This document shows positions 1-10,267 of a DNA stretch of 64,000 bases, in pieces. The stretch is taken from positions 29,096-93,095 of the forward strand of contig JADLZK010001309.1 of the NCBI GenBank assembly GCA_015847255.1, read 5' to 3'. The first letter of the stretch is position 1. The number at the start of each line of letters is the position of its first letter. A program made the position numbers and the translations under genes. This stretch comes from Hyparrhenia diplandra. Taxonomy: Eukaryota; Streptophyta; Magnoliopsida; Poales; Poaceae. Under the pieces are notes generated by a model that was given only the letters and a program-made list of their open reading frames with translations, was not told the origin of the DNA and made no database searches.

Positions 1-614
1 AAAGCATATTAAATAGCTAGTTATAGATATAGTGATCCAGCATGCTCAAACTTGCAGGAAAACTGAGATGAATAAGATAGATTACTTGCACATCTAGAGA
101 AATATGCATGTCATGATCCATACGGGGAATATAAAACTGAATTTAGTTATGTATGCAAACTAAGAAGCAGGTACCAGCATACACATTTGATAAGCGAGCA
201 GCAGAATAGAAAAACCAATGTATTTGAAACAAAAATATATATATATACCATCGATGCATGTCCAGCCTCACTTCACCGCATGTCAAGCTTCATTTCACTG
301 CTCACCGTAGAGGTCTGCATACCATACTATTAAAATTAGTCCTACTGAATTGCTACACTTGCCTGTTGTTGCTTGCTTGATGAATTTCAAAAGATGCACG
401 GCAACAAATCAGAGAGAAGCAAGAATGAGCAAGCACAGGTAGCGCTGCCGTCGGTGTGCTAGGACAAACGTACAGAAAACGAGCACGAAGAACACCAAGA
501 ACAGAGAAGAGCGGCCACAGAAAATTCAACGAAATCCTTCTCAAATCTCCATGATTCGATCCCCAAAATTCGCACAGGTAATCACAAGGATGTTGTTAAG
601 CTACTCCATGAAGA

Positions 615-1247
615 TCATGGCTCAAACCAACTCCAGTCGATGGAATTTTTCAGATCACGTGAGATGGAACAAAAAGAAGAATAAAAGCAAAACGACAGGA
701 TCTCAGTGCTCGTGAGGACTTGGGCAGTTTCCTTCGGTAGATGAGTTCTAATCACGTCATAGCACGACCCAACGCAGGAAAAATCAATCAAAACGCTCAA
801 GAAACAAAGAGTGAAAGCAAGAACGCTACGGAAGACGAAGAACAAGAAGAACACGAAGCAGGCGACGGGGGAGGCTTGGATATTTATTTTGTTCTTTTTC
901 CACGGCAGCAGGAAGGCAATGGAGCGCAGGCTTGGCTCGCGTCGCGCAGGGGGGCAGCCTCGCTGCTGGCCGGGCTCAGCGCGGTTTGGCGGCAGGGCCA
1001 CACCGCCACCGAAGGCCGGAGGCAAGCCGCAGCTGCCAAGGGGGCCGCGCTGCGCCCGGTGGCGCCCTGCGGGCCGCGCTACGCCGGAAGGCACAGGATG
1101 GCGGCACACCGTGCGGTGGTGGCGCAGCTGGTGGATCTTCGCCATGTCGTGCTCGTCGCCGTCTGCCGAGAGGAGAAATTTGGGGATGGGGGGATAAGGA
1201 TAGGATAAGGTTCCCGAATTTTTAACTCCCGCGCCGGTGACCTCCAT
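615..1247 (-). CDS. Possible 5' end of an unrecognised minus-strand gene
   Basis: A minus-strand frame stays open from 1247 to 615. Its first part is GC-rich (about 925-1200) and it then passes into AT-richer sequence, as at a plant first exon followed by an intron or UTR. Two starts are possible: the ATG at 1247 and an internal one at 1145 (MAKIHQLRHH...). A TGGGCC box lies 36-41 bp outside the frame at 1283-1288, where a promoter would be. Later residues (about 105-160 of the frame) are hydrophobic but look like translated UTR or intron. I do not recognise the product. The plus-strand frames over the same GC-rich block are most likely shadows. The bases from 1 to 614 are AT-rich and show no exon I can support; they may be intron. 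Confidence 0.25.
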   Translation of the reverse strand: MEVTGAGVKNSGTLSYPYPPIPKFLLSADGDEHDMAKIHQLRHHRTVCRHPVPSGVARPAGRHRAQRGPLGSCGLPPAFGGGVALPPNRAEPGQQRGCPPARREPSLRSIAFLLPWKKNKINIQASPVACFVFFLFFVFRSVLAFTLCFLSVLIDFSCVGSCYDVIRTHLPKETAQVLTSTEILSFCFYSSFCSISRDLKNSIDWSWFEP

Positions 1248-1282
1248 TCACGCTCTTTATTTTGGCACCTTTCACTTACATA

Positions 1283-1288
1283 TGGGCC
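1283..1288 (-). promoter_or_regulatory. Site II-like TGGGCC/GGCCCA box
   Basis: GGCCCA on the minus strand, just upstream of the possible gene start at 1247. Such boxes are known in promoters of plant housekeeping genes. A 6 bp match is weak evidence by itself; the location is the only support. Confidence 0.25.
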
Positions 1289-1299
1289 ATCCGTTGATT

Positions 1300-2853
1300 A
1301 TTTTAAAAATGACACATTTGCGCTAGTTTTCAAAAACTCTAGATGGTTTCAAATCGAAAAGTCATGAATATATGTTTTATATGTCTCTTCAAGATCTATA
1401 AATGGTATTAGAGTCAACTTTTCATGTTTTGAAGTTCGGCGCCTCAAAATTTGAATTTTGATTTTTCTACGGCATCGGACGAGTTTTGAGGCCCTAGACT
1501 ACCATGATTTGAAAAGTCATGAATACCAAAATTCATAACTCATCGAGATAAACATTTGGTATTTAGGTCACTTTTGCATCCGAGCAAGTGTTCGGAAAGT
1601 GTAGTTCGAAAACCACTAGTCTCTCACAAAGTTTCATAAACTCTCGACATACATGGTTTTGCGACTAGTGTTTCCTAACACTTTCTCAAATGCAAAATGA
1701 CCAATATATAGAATGTAGATCTTGATGAGTTCTAACACCCTTGTATTCAAAAGTTTTTCGGTAGAGCTCATTTAGTGCTCCGTTTGGCGAGGTTTGACCA
1801 AGTCAAACTTTGGTGATTTTCGATCAAAATGGCACCTTCAGGTCAGTTTTTGAAACTTTAGATGGTTTCAAATAGTTGATACGTTGATAGAGCATGATTT
1901 TAGAAACATTTAGGAAAAAAGAATCACCGCATTTGGAGTTAGCACGAGGGAGAAAGACTAGTTACAAAATTTCATTTGCAGAGAAAAAAATAAAAAAAAA
2001 ACTTTTGTTCATGTTCTTCATTTTTAGTATTTAGGGAATTATTTTTCTATTGAAAAATAGCAACCCATATTTCGATCCGTATTTTCATGAGTGTTTTTCA
2101 TAGTATTTCGTGAGAGTAAACCTTCACGAATTTATTTCGTGAACTTTCGTATTTTCGTGAGAGTAAACCTCCCACGAAAGAGGATGTTGCCACCATGTGC
2201 TACATCGGTGTTTTTCATGAGTGTTTTTGTGATATTCGTGAGAGTAAATCTTCACGAATTTATTTAGATGTGACTTTTGGTATTTTTCGTGAGAGTAAAC
2301 CTTCACGAGAGGATGTTGCCACCATGTCTTTGCATCGGTGTTTTCATGAGTGTTTTTTTGTGGTATTCGTGAGAGTAAACCTTCACGAATGGATTTCGTG
2401 AGACTTTGATATTTTCATGAGAGTTGACCTTCGCGAATGTATATTGCCACCAAGTTTGCATCGGTGTTTTTCATGACTGTTTTTTATGGTATTTCGTGAG
2501 AGTGGACCTTCACAAATGGAATTCGTGAGACTTGGGTACTTTCGTGGAGAGTCAACCTTCATGAGTAGATGTTGCCACCAAGTTTGTATAGATGTTTTCA
2601 TGAGTGATTTTTTATGGTGTTTCGTGAGAGTAAACCATCACGAATGGATTTCGTGAGACTTACGTATGTTCGTGAGAGTAAACCTTCGCGAAAACAGCTG
2701 ATTTTCATGGCGTTGTGTGGAGTACTCTCATGAAAATACGTTTTTCGTGGCGGGATTTACATCACTCTCATGAAAATATTAGTTTTCATGAGAGTTTATT
2801 TTTCACTCTCATGAAAAATCACTCCTCTCACAAAATATCCAGTTTCGGTAGTG
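1300..2853 (+). mobile_element. 3' part of a CACTA transposon, left end not visible
   Basis: The segment ends with TTTCGGTAGTG at 2843-2853. Read from the other strand this is CACTACCGAAA, a standard CACTA terminus. Inside it lie many copies of a short subterminal motif (CTCATGAAAA / TTTCGTGAGAGT), arranged inward as a tandem array (2075-2700) and outward as closely spaced inverted copies (2720-2845). The three bases after the end are GAT, but no GAT-CACTAC start occurs to the left in this window. The element is therefore 5'-truncated or begins outside. The AT-rich part from about 1300 to 2070 has no ORF and looks like internal CACTA filler; its left edge is a guess. Confidence 0.6.
2075..2700 (+). 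repeat. Tandem array, unit 126-130 bp, about five copies
   Basis: Each unit holds a block like TTTTCATGAGTGTTTTT, then a CGTGAGAGTAAACCTTCACG palindrome, then GTTGCCACCA and CATCGGTG. Equivalent points (CATCGGTG) fall at 2203, 2333, 2459 and 2587, giving periods of 130, 126 and 128 bp. The inner GTGAGAGTAAACCTTCAC is itself partly self-complementary. The array forms the subterminal repeat domain of the CACTA end at 2853, where transposase binding sites are expected. ORFs over it are translation artefacts. Confidence 0.9.
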
Positions 2854-3019
2854 GATGGAAGTTGACTAACATAGCTAGTGCCATGGGTTGGCAACGACAG
2901 AAGTCGTTAGACGATCGACAAGCATGTGACGTGAACTCCAGGGGGATGCGCAACTCCAAGGAGTGATCTCCGATAATATCCTCTCTCTCTCTTAAACCAT
3001 TTCATTGTATCTCGTTTTT

Positions 3020-3330
3020 CTTTAAGGAACAGGAGGGGGCAAAACCCTACTGAAATTTATTAAAAAAAGGATTACAAGAGTTATAGAAAAGAACAGAAAA
3101 CAAGACAAAACGAAACGAAACAAAACAAAATTAACAAACTAGGACTAACAGAGAGGAAGAAGCTAAGGGGGACAAAATCACTCCCTGGACAAAGAGAAGT
3201 ACTGAAACTTTGAGAATTACAGAGACTCTAACCATTGAACAAAAGCAATTTCTGCTCTTCTTCTAACTCTGAAACAAAGCAGAGTTAATTCTTTTTGAAG
3301 TTGACTTTGCACTTCATAACACTTCATACC
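3020..3330 (-). mobile_element. Possible truncated non-LTR retrotransposon 3' end (antisense)
   Basis: Read on the minus strand, this stretch ends in TTTCAGTAGGGTTTTGCCC, then CCTCCTGTTCC and an A-rich tail (about 3005-3060). I associate that pattern with grass LINE 3' ends. The rest (3060-3330) is antisense AC-rich low-complexity sequence with no reverse transcriptase motif. Its inner edge meets the start of the duplicated host segment at about 3335. The family call is from general memory and is weak. Confidence 0.3.
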
Positions 3331-3334
3331 ACTT

Positions 3335-3800
3335 CCGCCGATGTATCGACCTTTGGATGTGAAAAAAGGAAGAAATGATAGAGAACATGTATACATTCAC
3401 TCGACGAAAGCGACAGAAGGTGATGGCAAGTTGATCATGAGCACGTTTGTTTGGTACGTAATATACTAGTCCAACACAAGTGTTCAGGTGAACCGATCGA
3501 ATGAGTCATGAGTGGATGGATCGATCGCAGCCTCCATTATTCCTAGATCCACTACCAGCGGCGAGCAATTAGTCACGAGCATTATATTTGCATATATTAG
3601 TTCCTACGATGTCATGCTTTGAATACTTACGTCTAGTTTAGTTCACCTGCTACTAGTGATATCGTCGCACATACGTTTGATCAAATCTTGGGCAGAGTCG
3701 GCATACAGTGGTCCATCACCATATATATCTGTTTCGGCTTCTACTTATCAACAACCAGAGAGTACAGCTTCTTTGATTTTTTTTTCCGACAATCTCTCCA
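3335..3800 (+). repeat. Segmental duplication copy A, part 1 (left of CACTA-1)
   Basis: Nearly colinear with 17138-17587. Shared landmarks include CCGCCGATG, CATTCACTCGACGAAAGCG, GGTACGTAATAT, a run matching GAGTCATGAGTGGATGGATC and GGCGAGCAATTAGTCACGA. Differences are base changes and short indels. The homology runs up to the CCA before the CACTA-1 element, resumes after it at 13417, and continues in copy B without interruption. There is no convincing coding capacity. Confidence 0.9.
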
Positions 3801-3819
3801 CACTACGGAAACTGGGTCT

Positions 3820-4370
3820 TTGCCGACGGTACTGCGTTTTACCGACTGCACAAAAATAAAAACTTTCGGCAAAGATTTTTTCTTCGCCGACACCGCTTTC
3901 GGCAAAGAAAACGTTCGGCGAAAGCTCCCCGCCCGAGTACGGTTTCGGCAAAAGAACCACCTTAGGCAAAGCTTGCATCCGGATACCGTCGGCGAAGGGG
4001 CGGCTGTCGGTAGCTTCGCCGCCGATGGGCGATAGTCGGCGAAGGTAGGCTGTCGGCATCGGACGGGTCCGATGAACGCCGTCGGTTGCATAACCTTTGC
4101 CGACAATTTGCCGTCCGTCCCTCGGCAAAGAAAAAAACTTTGCCGAGAAAAAAAAATGAACTCTCGGAAAAGTGTTTTTTTTTTCCCCCCCAACCGTCGC
4201 CACGTGTCCCAAACTTTACCCGAGCATCCGGTTAGCCCGCCGAGTGTTCGCTGAGGGCTCTTGGCAAAGGTTGCCTTTGCCGAGAACCCTAGTTTCCACT
4301 CTCGGCAAAGATTGGCTTTGCCGAGAGCCCTTGTCCCAGCTCTCGGCAAAGCACAATTTTTTTTTTTGAT
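3820..4370. repeat. CACTA-1 left subterminal repeats (CTCGGCAAAG / CTTTGCCGAG)
   Basis: More than a dozen direct and inverted copies of CTCGGCAAAG or close variants, many paired head to head as CTTTGCCGAG-n-CTCGGCAAAG. In CACTA elements such subterminal arrays bind the TnpA-type protein. The ORFs across this block on both strands are products of the repeat. Confidence 0.85.
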
Positions 4371-5326
4371 TTAGCCATCACAACTTTTTCTCTAGCTTAG
4401 CTACAGTACTTGTAGTTCGTTGTTGAAGTTTGCAATTTTTTTTCAATTTTTTACTATATTTTATGAATTTTCATGTATTATTTGAATTTCTTTTAAAAAC
4501 TAAAATTTGAAAGCGCAAGTGATTCGAATAATGGATCTAAATGATTCAAAAATGATAAACATGATTGTGAGTGTATCTTGAGTCCTCATCCATGGCGGAC
4601 ACCCAAATTCGAATATCTTGTCGCGCGAAACACGTCGGCTCACTTGCGGGTCGATTGTTTTAAAATTCTATAAAATTCAAACGGAGTTGAAAAAAAATCA
4701 TGAAATTTGACGAGTTGTCCTTATATCACATGTGTACACTATAAAAAAAAAATTTGAGTCGATTTAGGCACGGTTGCATCTCGGATGGCCGTTCGCCGCA
4801 AGACATCGTGAGCATGTGATAATAGAAACTTAAGTTGAGATGTCTAGGTTTTCGCGGTCAGGGATCCAAACTTGCATTAAACCTTTTCAAAAATTTACCA
4901 CAGTGTACACATGCAATATAACGATGACTCGTCAAATTTCATGATTTTTCTATTTTATTTGAATTTTTTATAATTTAAAAGCGATTCACCCACAAGTGAG
5001 TGGACATGTTTCGGCGCACAAGATGTTCGAATTTTGGGGCATGGACACGGATGAGGCCTCTAGGTACAATCACAAGCATGAATATGATTTTTCAAATCGT
5101 TTAGATCCATTATTCGAATAAATTGCGAGGTCAAAATTTAGTTTCTAAAAGAAATTCAAAAAACGCCGAAAATTCATGAAATATAATAAAGGTTCAAAAA
5201 ATTACCAAACTTAAACATGGAGCTTGTAGTACTGTAGCAAGGCCACGAGAAAAAAAATGGAAGCCAAATTCAAAAAAATTAAATGTTTGCCGAGAGCCGG
5301 GGACGGGCTCTCGGCAAAGTTTTTTT
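4311..5326. repeat. Large inverted repeat (arms about 470 bp) inside CACTA-1
   Basis: The reverse complement of 4868-5326 aligns with 4311-4780 over nearly the whole length. Matching blocks include GCTACAGTACT, TTTGAATTTCTTTTA, TTCGAATAATGGATCTAAA, ATCATGAAATTTGACGAGT and CATGTGTACACT. The spacer is about 85 bp (4781-4867). The outer ends run into CTCGGCAAA subterminal units on both sides, so the palindrome includes them. The arms differ by scattered substitutions and small indels. No ORF is present. A transcript crossing it would fold into a long imperfect hairpin. Confidence 0.88.
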
Positions 5327-5570
5327 CTTAGAGAGGCGCGGACGCGACCTCTCGGCAAAAGAGGTATTCTTTGCCGGCGGCGAGGAGCGGGGCTGTCGGC
5401 GAGATTTAGGAAACGTGGCGGCGCTCAAAAATACAAAAACCGGCCGAGAGCCTCCGGATCCCGGCGCTCGGCGAAGATCGGTCCTTTGCAAAGTCTCATG
5501 ATCCAGCGCGGCGAAGATCGGTCTTTGCCGAGCGCCCGATCCCGCTCTCGGCGAAGATTGTAAAAAATAA
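5280..5570. repeat. Second block of CTCGGCAAAG-type repeats in CACTA-1
   Basis: Further direct and inverted copies (GCTCTCGGCAAAG, CTTTGCCGAGCG and variants) follow the right arm of the palindrome. The left subterminal domain is thus split in two by the palindrome. The ORFs here are repeat-derived. Confidence 0.75.
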
Positions 5571-5579
5571 TAAAAAAGA

Positions 5580-5960
5580 AAATCCGAACCCTACACACTC
5601 GGCTCACACACTCACACTCGCACACACTCACACTCGCACACATCACACACACTCGCACACGCACACAGGCGCCGCCGGGCAGCGCGCCACCGCCCGCCTC
5701 CTCCTAGCCCGCCGCCTCCCGCCGCCCGCCCCGCCGGCCGTCCGGGCGCGCCCCGCCCCCGGGCGGCCCGGCCCCAGACCGGCCGCCCGGCCGCCGGCGC
5801 CAGCGCCCGCCCGGCCCCGTGCGCCGGCCGCCCGCCCGACACCAACGAGAAGGGGAGGAAGAAGGAAGAGGAGTAGGCTGAGGCGGGGAGGGAGGAAGAG
5901 GAGGGGAAGAAGGAGGAGTCAGAGGAAGGGAAGAAGGAGGAAGAGGAGGACCCGTCGTTT
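5580..5960. repeat. CA-rich microsatellite and GC/GA-rich leader tract
   Basis: 5590-5665 is an interrupted CACACTCG/CACA repeat. 5670-5840 is nearly pure G+C. 5845-5955 is a long purine-only-like run of GGA, GAA and AGG triplets on the plus strand. This is low-complexity leader sequence upstream of the transposase gene; the overlapping Pro/Arg/Ser-rich ORFs are not credible proteins. Confidence 0.7.
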
Positions 5961-6786
5961 CCTCGCCTCCTCTCATCGTCGGGCTCTTTGGTGCTGCTCC
6001 TCTTGCCGTCGTCGGCCGCTTTCTTTGCTGCTCTTCTCGCCGTCGTCGGCCGGCTGCTGCGGCCGCTTCGTCTCTCGCCATCGGTCAAGGCAAAGGTGAC
6101 ATTTTCTTCCACTTGTGCATGTCGGATGAAAGTGCATATGGACGTGAATGTGCGTATGGATGTGAATGTGAATGTGGATGTGGATGTCTACCGTCGTGCC
6201 GTATGTTTTTTTGCGGGTATTGAAAACCTCCGTGTAGGGGCAGGTTCGCCAAAATTTTTAATTAATCTTGTATGTTTCTTTTTGCGCAGTAGACCCGTTG
6301 TAGCGAGCCGGGAGTACCGGGCGAGTCCAACGTCTTCCTCGATCTGCGTTGCCACCCGAGGTATAAATAACCCTCCCTCTTTCGGTCGCGCATGGTCGTG
6401 GCGTAACCCAGGGCGGCGTCTCCGTTCGAAAGAGATACGGTTGGAGGTATGCATTTCGTGCATATCTACGACCGTATACATTCGGATTGTCCACGTTTTT
6501 GGACGGCCAGCGGATCACGTAGATGGGTCGAGTTTCCATGTTTCGCTCGATTCGGGCGAGTTTTCGGCACCACCTCCTGTTGTTCTCTGGATACACACTC
6601 TCCCTTTCGGGGCGTGTATCGGAGAGAGCGGGAGGTCTGCAAAATTGCTCGCCGTGGGATCGAGCATGGCATCTCGCCCATCTACGCTGCTCTGCTGGTG
6701 GGATTAGGACCTATCCTCACCTATTAGACGGTAGGAACACACCATGTAGATGGAATTCATGGTTGGAATTCGTGGTTTGCTAAAGG

Positions 6787-9700
6787 ATGGAGGACCGTAG
6801 GTGGATGTATGGCGGTCGCAGAAGTAAGCGTGATTTTTGATGAGGAATGGATGAACAAGACCAATGAATTCTTGGAAATGGTATGGGGCAACGCTCATGC
6901 TCGTGGTCATTTGCTAGTTTGGTGTCCTTGTAGAAAATGTGACAACAAGAGGAGAGTTTGCCGAAAGGATATGCAAAAGTCATCTTACGGATTTTGGATT
7001 CACCGAGAACTATACGTGTGGGCCTACCATGGTGAAGCGGAGAACATATGAGAGAGGAGGTGGTGAGACCCGCCTCGAGGAGTGTGATGATGATGCCGGG
7101 GTTGTAGACATGTTAGATGATGTCCACCAAGCACTTTTCAATGAAGCACGTGATAAGGAGGCGATGGAGAAGGAGGCGGCGTTCTATCAAATGTTGGACT
7201 CGGCCGCCAAACCCCTTCATGAGAACACCATGGTCTCGAAGCTGGGCGGCATTGGTCGCTTATTGGAGGTGAAGTCCGAGTTAAACATCGATCAAAGCGA
7301 GGCTTGATCGATATGTTGTTGACCGTGGTTGGCACCACCTTCCAAAAGGCCCCTTTGCACCTTAGCGGGCATGTATGACTCACAGAAACTCTTTAGTGCA
7401 CTTAAGATGTCATATGAGCGAGATACATGCTTGCGAGAATGGGTGTGTCCTATTTAGGAAAGAGCACGCCGATGCAGCATATTTGCCCAAAGTGTAAAGC
7501 CTCAGTGCGAAGAGGTACCGGCGGAGATGGTCGGATGAAGCAGAGTGACATCGCCAAAAAATCTTACGGCACCTACCTTTTGTGTGCGAGGCTTCAACGG
7601 CTATACATGACCGAGGAATTCGCTAAAACGGATAATGGCGTGGCACAAATATGGCAAGCGATACACTCGACAAGATGATACATCCATCGATGGTAAAGCA
7701 TGGCAATACCGATAGAAAACATCCGGGGGAAAGCAATGGAGGCGCGTAATGTGCGTGTCGCTACCGGCAAAATGGGTTCAATCCTTATGGAATGAGTACC
7801 TCCCCATACACATGTTGGCCCGTGTTCGTTATCCCCTTGAATCTCCCTGGTGTCGCCTTTCAACGGGACACCATATTCTTGTCGCTGATAATTCCTGGGC
7901 ACCCAGGGAATAAGATGGGTGTGTTTATGGAGCCTGTGATCGATGAATTGATCAAGGCTTGGGAGGAAGGCGTATGGACATACGACCGAGCTACAAAGGC
8001 AGCCTTCAAAATGCACGTTTGGTACGGTACTCAATTCATGACTTTACGGCGTATGGATTGTTTCGGGCCGGTGTGTTCATGGAAATTTCCGTGCCCAATA
8101 TGCAAGGAACGTGTGAGGTTCGTGCAGTTGCGAAGGGCCGTAAGTTTTCATCGTTCAACCAACATCGTCGGTTTCTTCCTATTGACCATCCATTCGGACA
8201 AGACACGAAGAACTTTACAAAAGGTGTCGTAGTGACAGAACCTCCAATGCAGATAAAGACTGGTGCCGAGGTCCGTGCTCAGCTAGATTCTCTTGTGGCC
8301 AATAAACAAGGTGGTGGTTTTGTGGGATATGGTGAGCAGCATATGTGGACTCATAAGTCGGGCTTGAGAGGCTCCGTATCATGATGACCTTCTTGTGCCA
8401 CATCACATTGACATGATGCACACTGAGAAGAATATTGCTGAAGCACTTTTTGGCACACTCATGGAGACTGATAAGTCTAAGGACAACCCTAAGGCTAGAG
8501 TGGACATCGCAACACTATGCGATAGACCAAATCAAGAGATGAGGCCTCCCGCGAGGGCGGCAAGAGATGGCGAAGGCCCAATGTTGATTTCGTCTTGTCC
8601 ATCGAAAAAAAGGAGGGAGGTACTTAAATGGATGAAGACACTCAGGTTTCAGGATGGGTATGCACATAATGTGAAGAGGGGAGTCAATTTAACTACTCAT
8701 GAGTCAATGGGATGAAGAGTCATGACTATCACGTATGGATTGTGCGGCCGCTTCTCATGATGGTTCGAGGCTTTGTCCCCGGTGAGAATGTATGGCTAGT
8801 GCCGGGCGAGTTGAGTTATTTCTTCCACCCGGCTGTGTGCAAAGGCGATCTCTCGGGCCGTCTGTAGACAGTTGGAGAAGGCGGCACTTTGTGTTACTCG
8901 TAAGTTGGAGAAAATCTTCCCACCCGGATTCTTCTTGGCGATGCAAAGCATATGATTGTGCACCTCCCGTATGAGGTGTGCGTATGGGGGGCGGTGCGGT
9001 ACCATTGGTGCTACCCAATCGAGAGAACTCTAAAGAATGTACGCAAAAAATGTAGAAATAAAGCCAAAATCGAGCCTTGATTCTGAGAGGCATATGTTGT
9101 GGAGGAGGTGTCAAACTTCATCTACCACTAAGCGGTTGAGCAATAAAGAGTGGCACGGTATCATGCTATATGTGTCGACCAACTTCGCCCGAGGTGGATC
9201 CATTACAAACAAGAATTCATTCGTGAGACTTGGCCTCAATCGAGGGATCGAGCCACACGAAATTGATACCCTTCTTTCACAAAGGTCTTTGGACGGGAGA
9301 CCCGATTTCATTTCGTGGTTCAAGAGAAAGGCCCAAACCGATAGCTCTATCTGTGGCGAGTTGATTCTTTGTGCGAGGCGGCCGTGATTTAAGGGATAGG
9401 TCATTTACCGCTTATGATGTGAATGGATATCATTTCCACACGACAAGCTACGAACACAGAGTCGACCCAATCGAAGTACCACAAACAATGGCGTGCTTAC
9501 GGTGGATAATAATGGGCAAGAATACCATGGCAGAGTCCAAGAAATATATGAGCTTTCATTTTATGGCGCCCCACATCTTAAACCTGTGATATTCAAATGC
9601 CATTGGTTCGATCCTGAATGTACTAAACGTAACCCGACAATTGGGCTAGTCGAAGTTCGACCAAATTCCGTGTATCCACGAGCGATGTCTACATTGTGGC

Positions 9701-10150
9701 TCAACAAGCCGTGCGAGTTTATTACCCGCCATATGCCCTGCCAAAGCAAAGATTATCTTAAGGGTTTGGAGGTTGTGCACAAGGTAGCGCCGCATGGTAA
9801 ACTACCATCCCCAAAGCGATGAAGATTATAACTTGATCAACCCAAACACATATGAGGGAGAGTTCTATCAAGAAGAGGGGCTGCCGAGAGAGTTTTGTGA
9901 TAGACCTAACTTCGAGATATAGGAATGGAAGTAGGCGGCGACGGTGTTGAGGTGTTTGGCGAGCGGCGGCGATGACGGTTTTGAGGTGTTCAATTTGAAG
10001 GACATACAAATGTTAGAGAGATTGGGCACGGACAATGAGGACAACAATCCTCCTTCAGATTCTCTTCGTGATTTGGACAATGTCGACGGTGATGACGTGG
10101 TGGCAAGCGTACAAGGCGACAATGTAGGCGATGATCCCGATTACTTCTAA
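6787..10150 (+). pseudogene. TnpD/TNP2-like CACTA transposase pseudogene
   Basis: The start reads MEDRRWMYGGRRSKRDF at 6787, a beginning typical of grass TNP2-type transposases. It is followed, after a frameshift, by EEWMNKTNEFLEMVWGNA and CPCRKCDN (transposase-associated domain, to about 7050). Next come the TNP2 core (about 7100-8710; GMSTSPYTCWPVFVIPLNLP, GNKMGVFMEPVIDELI, DMMHTEKNIAEALFGTL), a DUF4218-like part (about 8640-9020) and a DUF4216-like part (about 9480-9820; RVQEIYELSFYGAP, PVIFKCHWFDPECT). The last frame stops at 10150 after an acidic tail. The known role is cutting and joining at CACTA ends, with the TnpA-type partner. At least eight frame changes and several stops break the gene, and sequence between about 9080 and 9120 seems deleted. 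Family assignment is firm; function is lost. Confidence 0.9.
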
Positions 10151-10267
10151 AACATGTAATACTATATTTTTTTTAGTTTATATTGTATTATGTCTTATTT
10201 ATAGTTTGATTACAATGCATCTAGTTCTAATTATGTCTTGTTTATATTTTGATTATAGGTGATTGAA

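Noticed and set aside
3741..4349. Long ORFs on both strands in the CACTA-1 left end
   Set aside because: They are made of CTCGGCAAAG subterminal repeats and their inverted copies.
5612..6112. Long Arg/Pro/Ser-rich ORFs on the minus strand
   Set aside because: Produced by a GC-rich and purine-biased leader tract of CACTA-1; several frames are open at once and no domain is visible.
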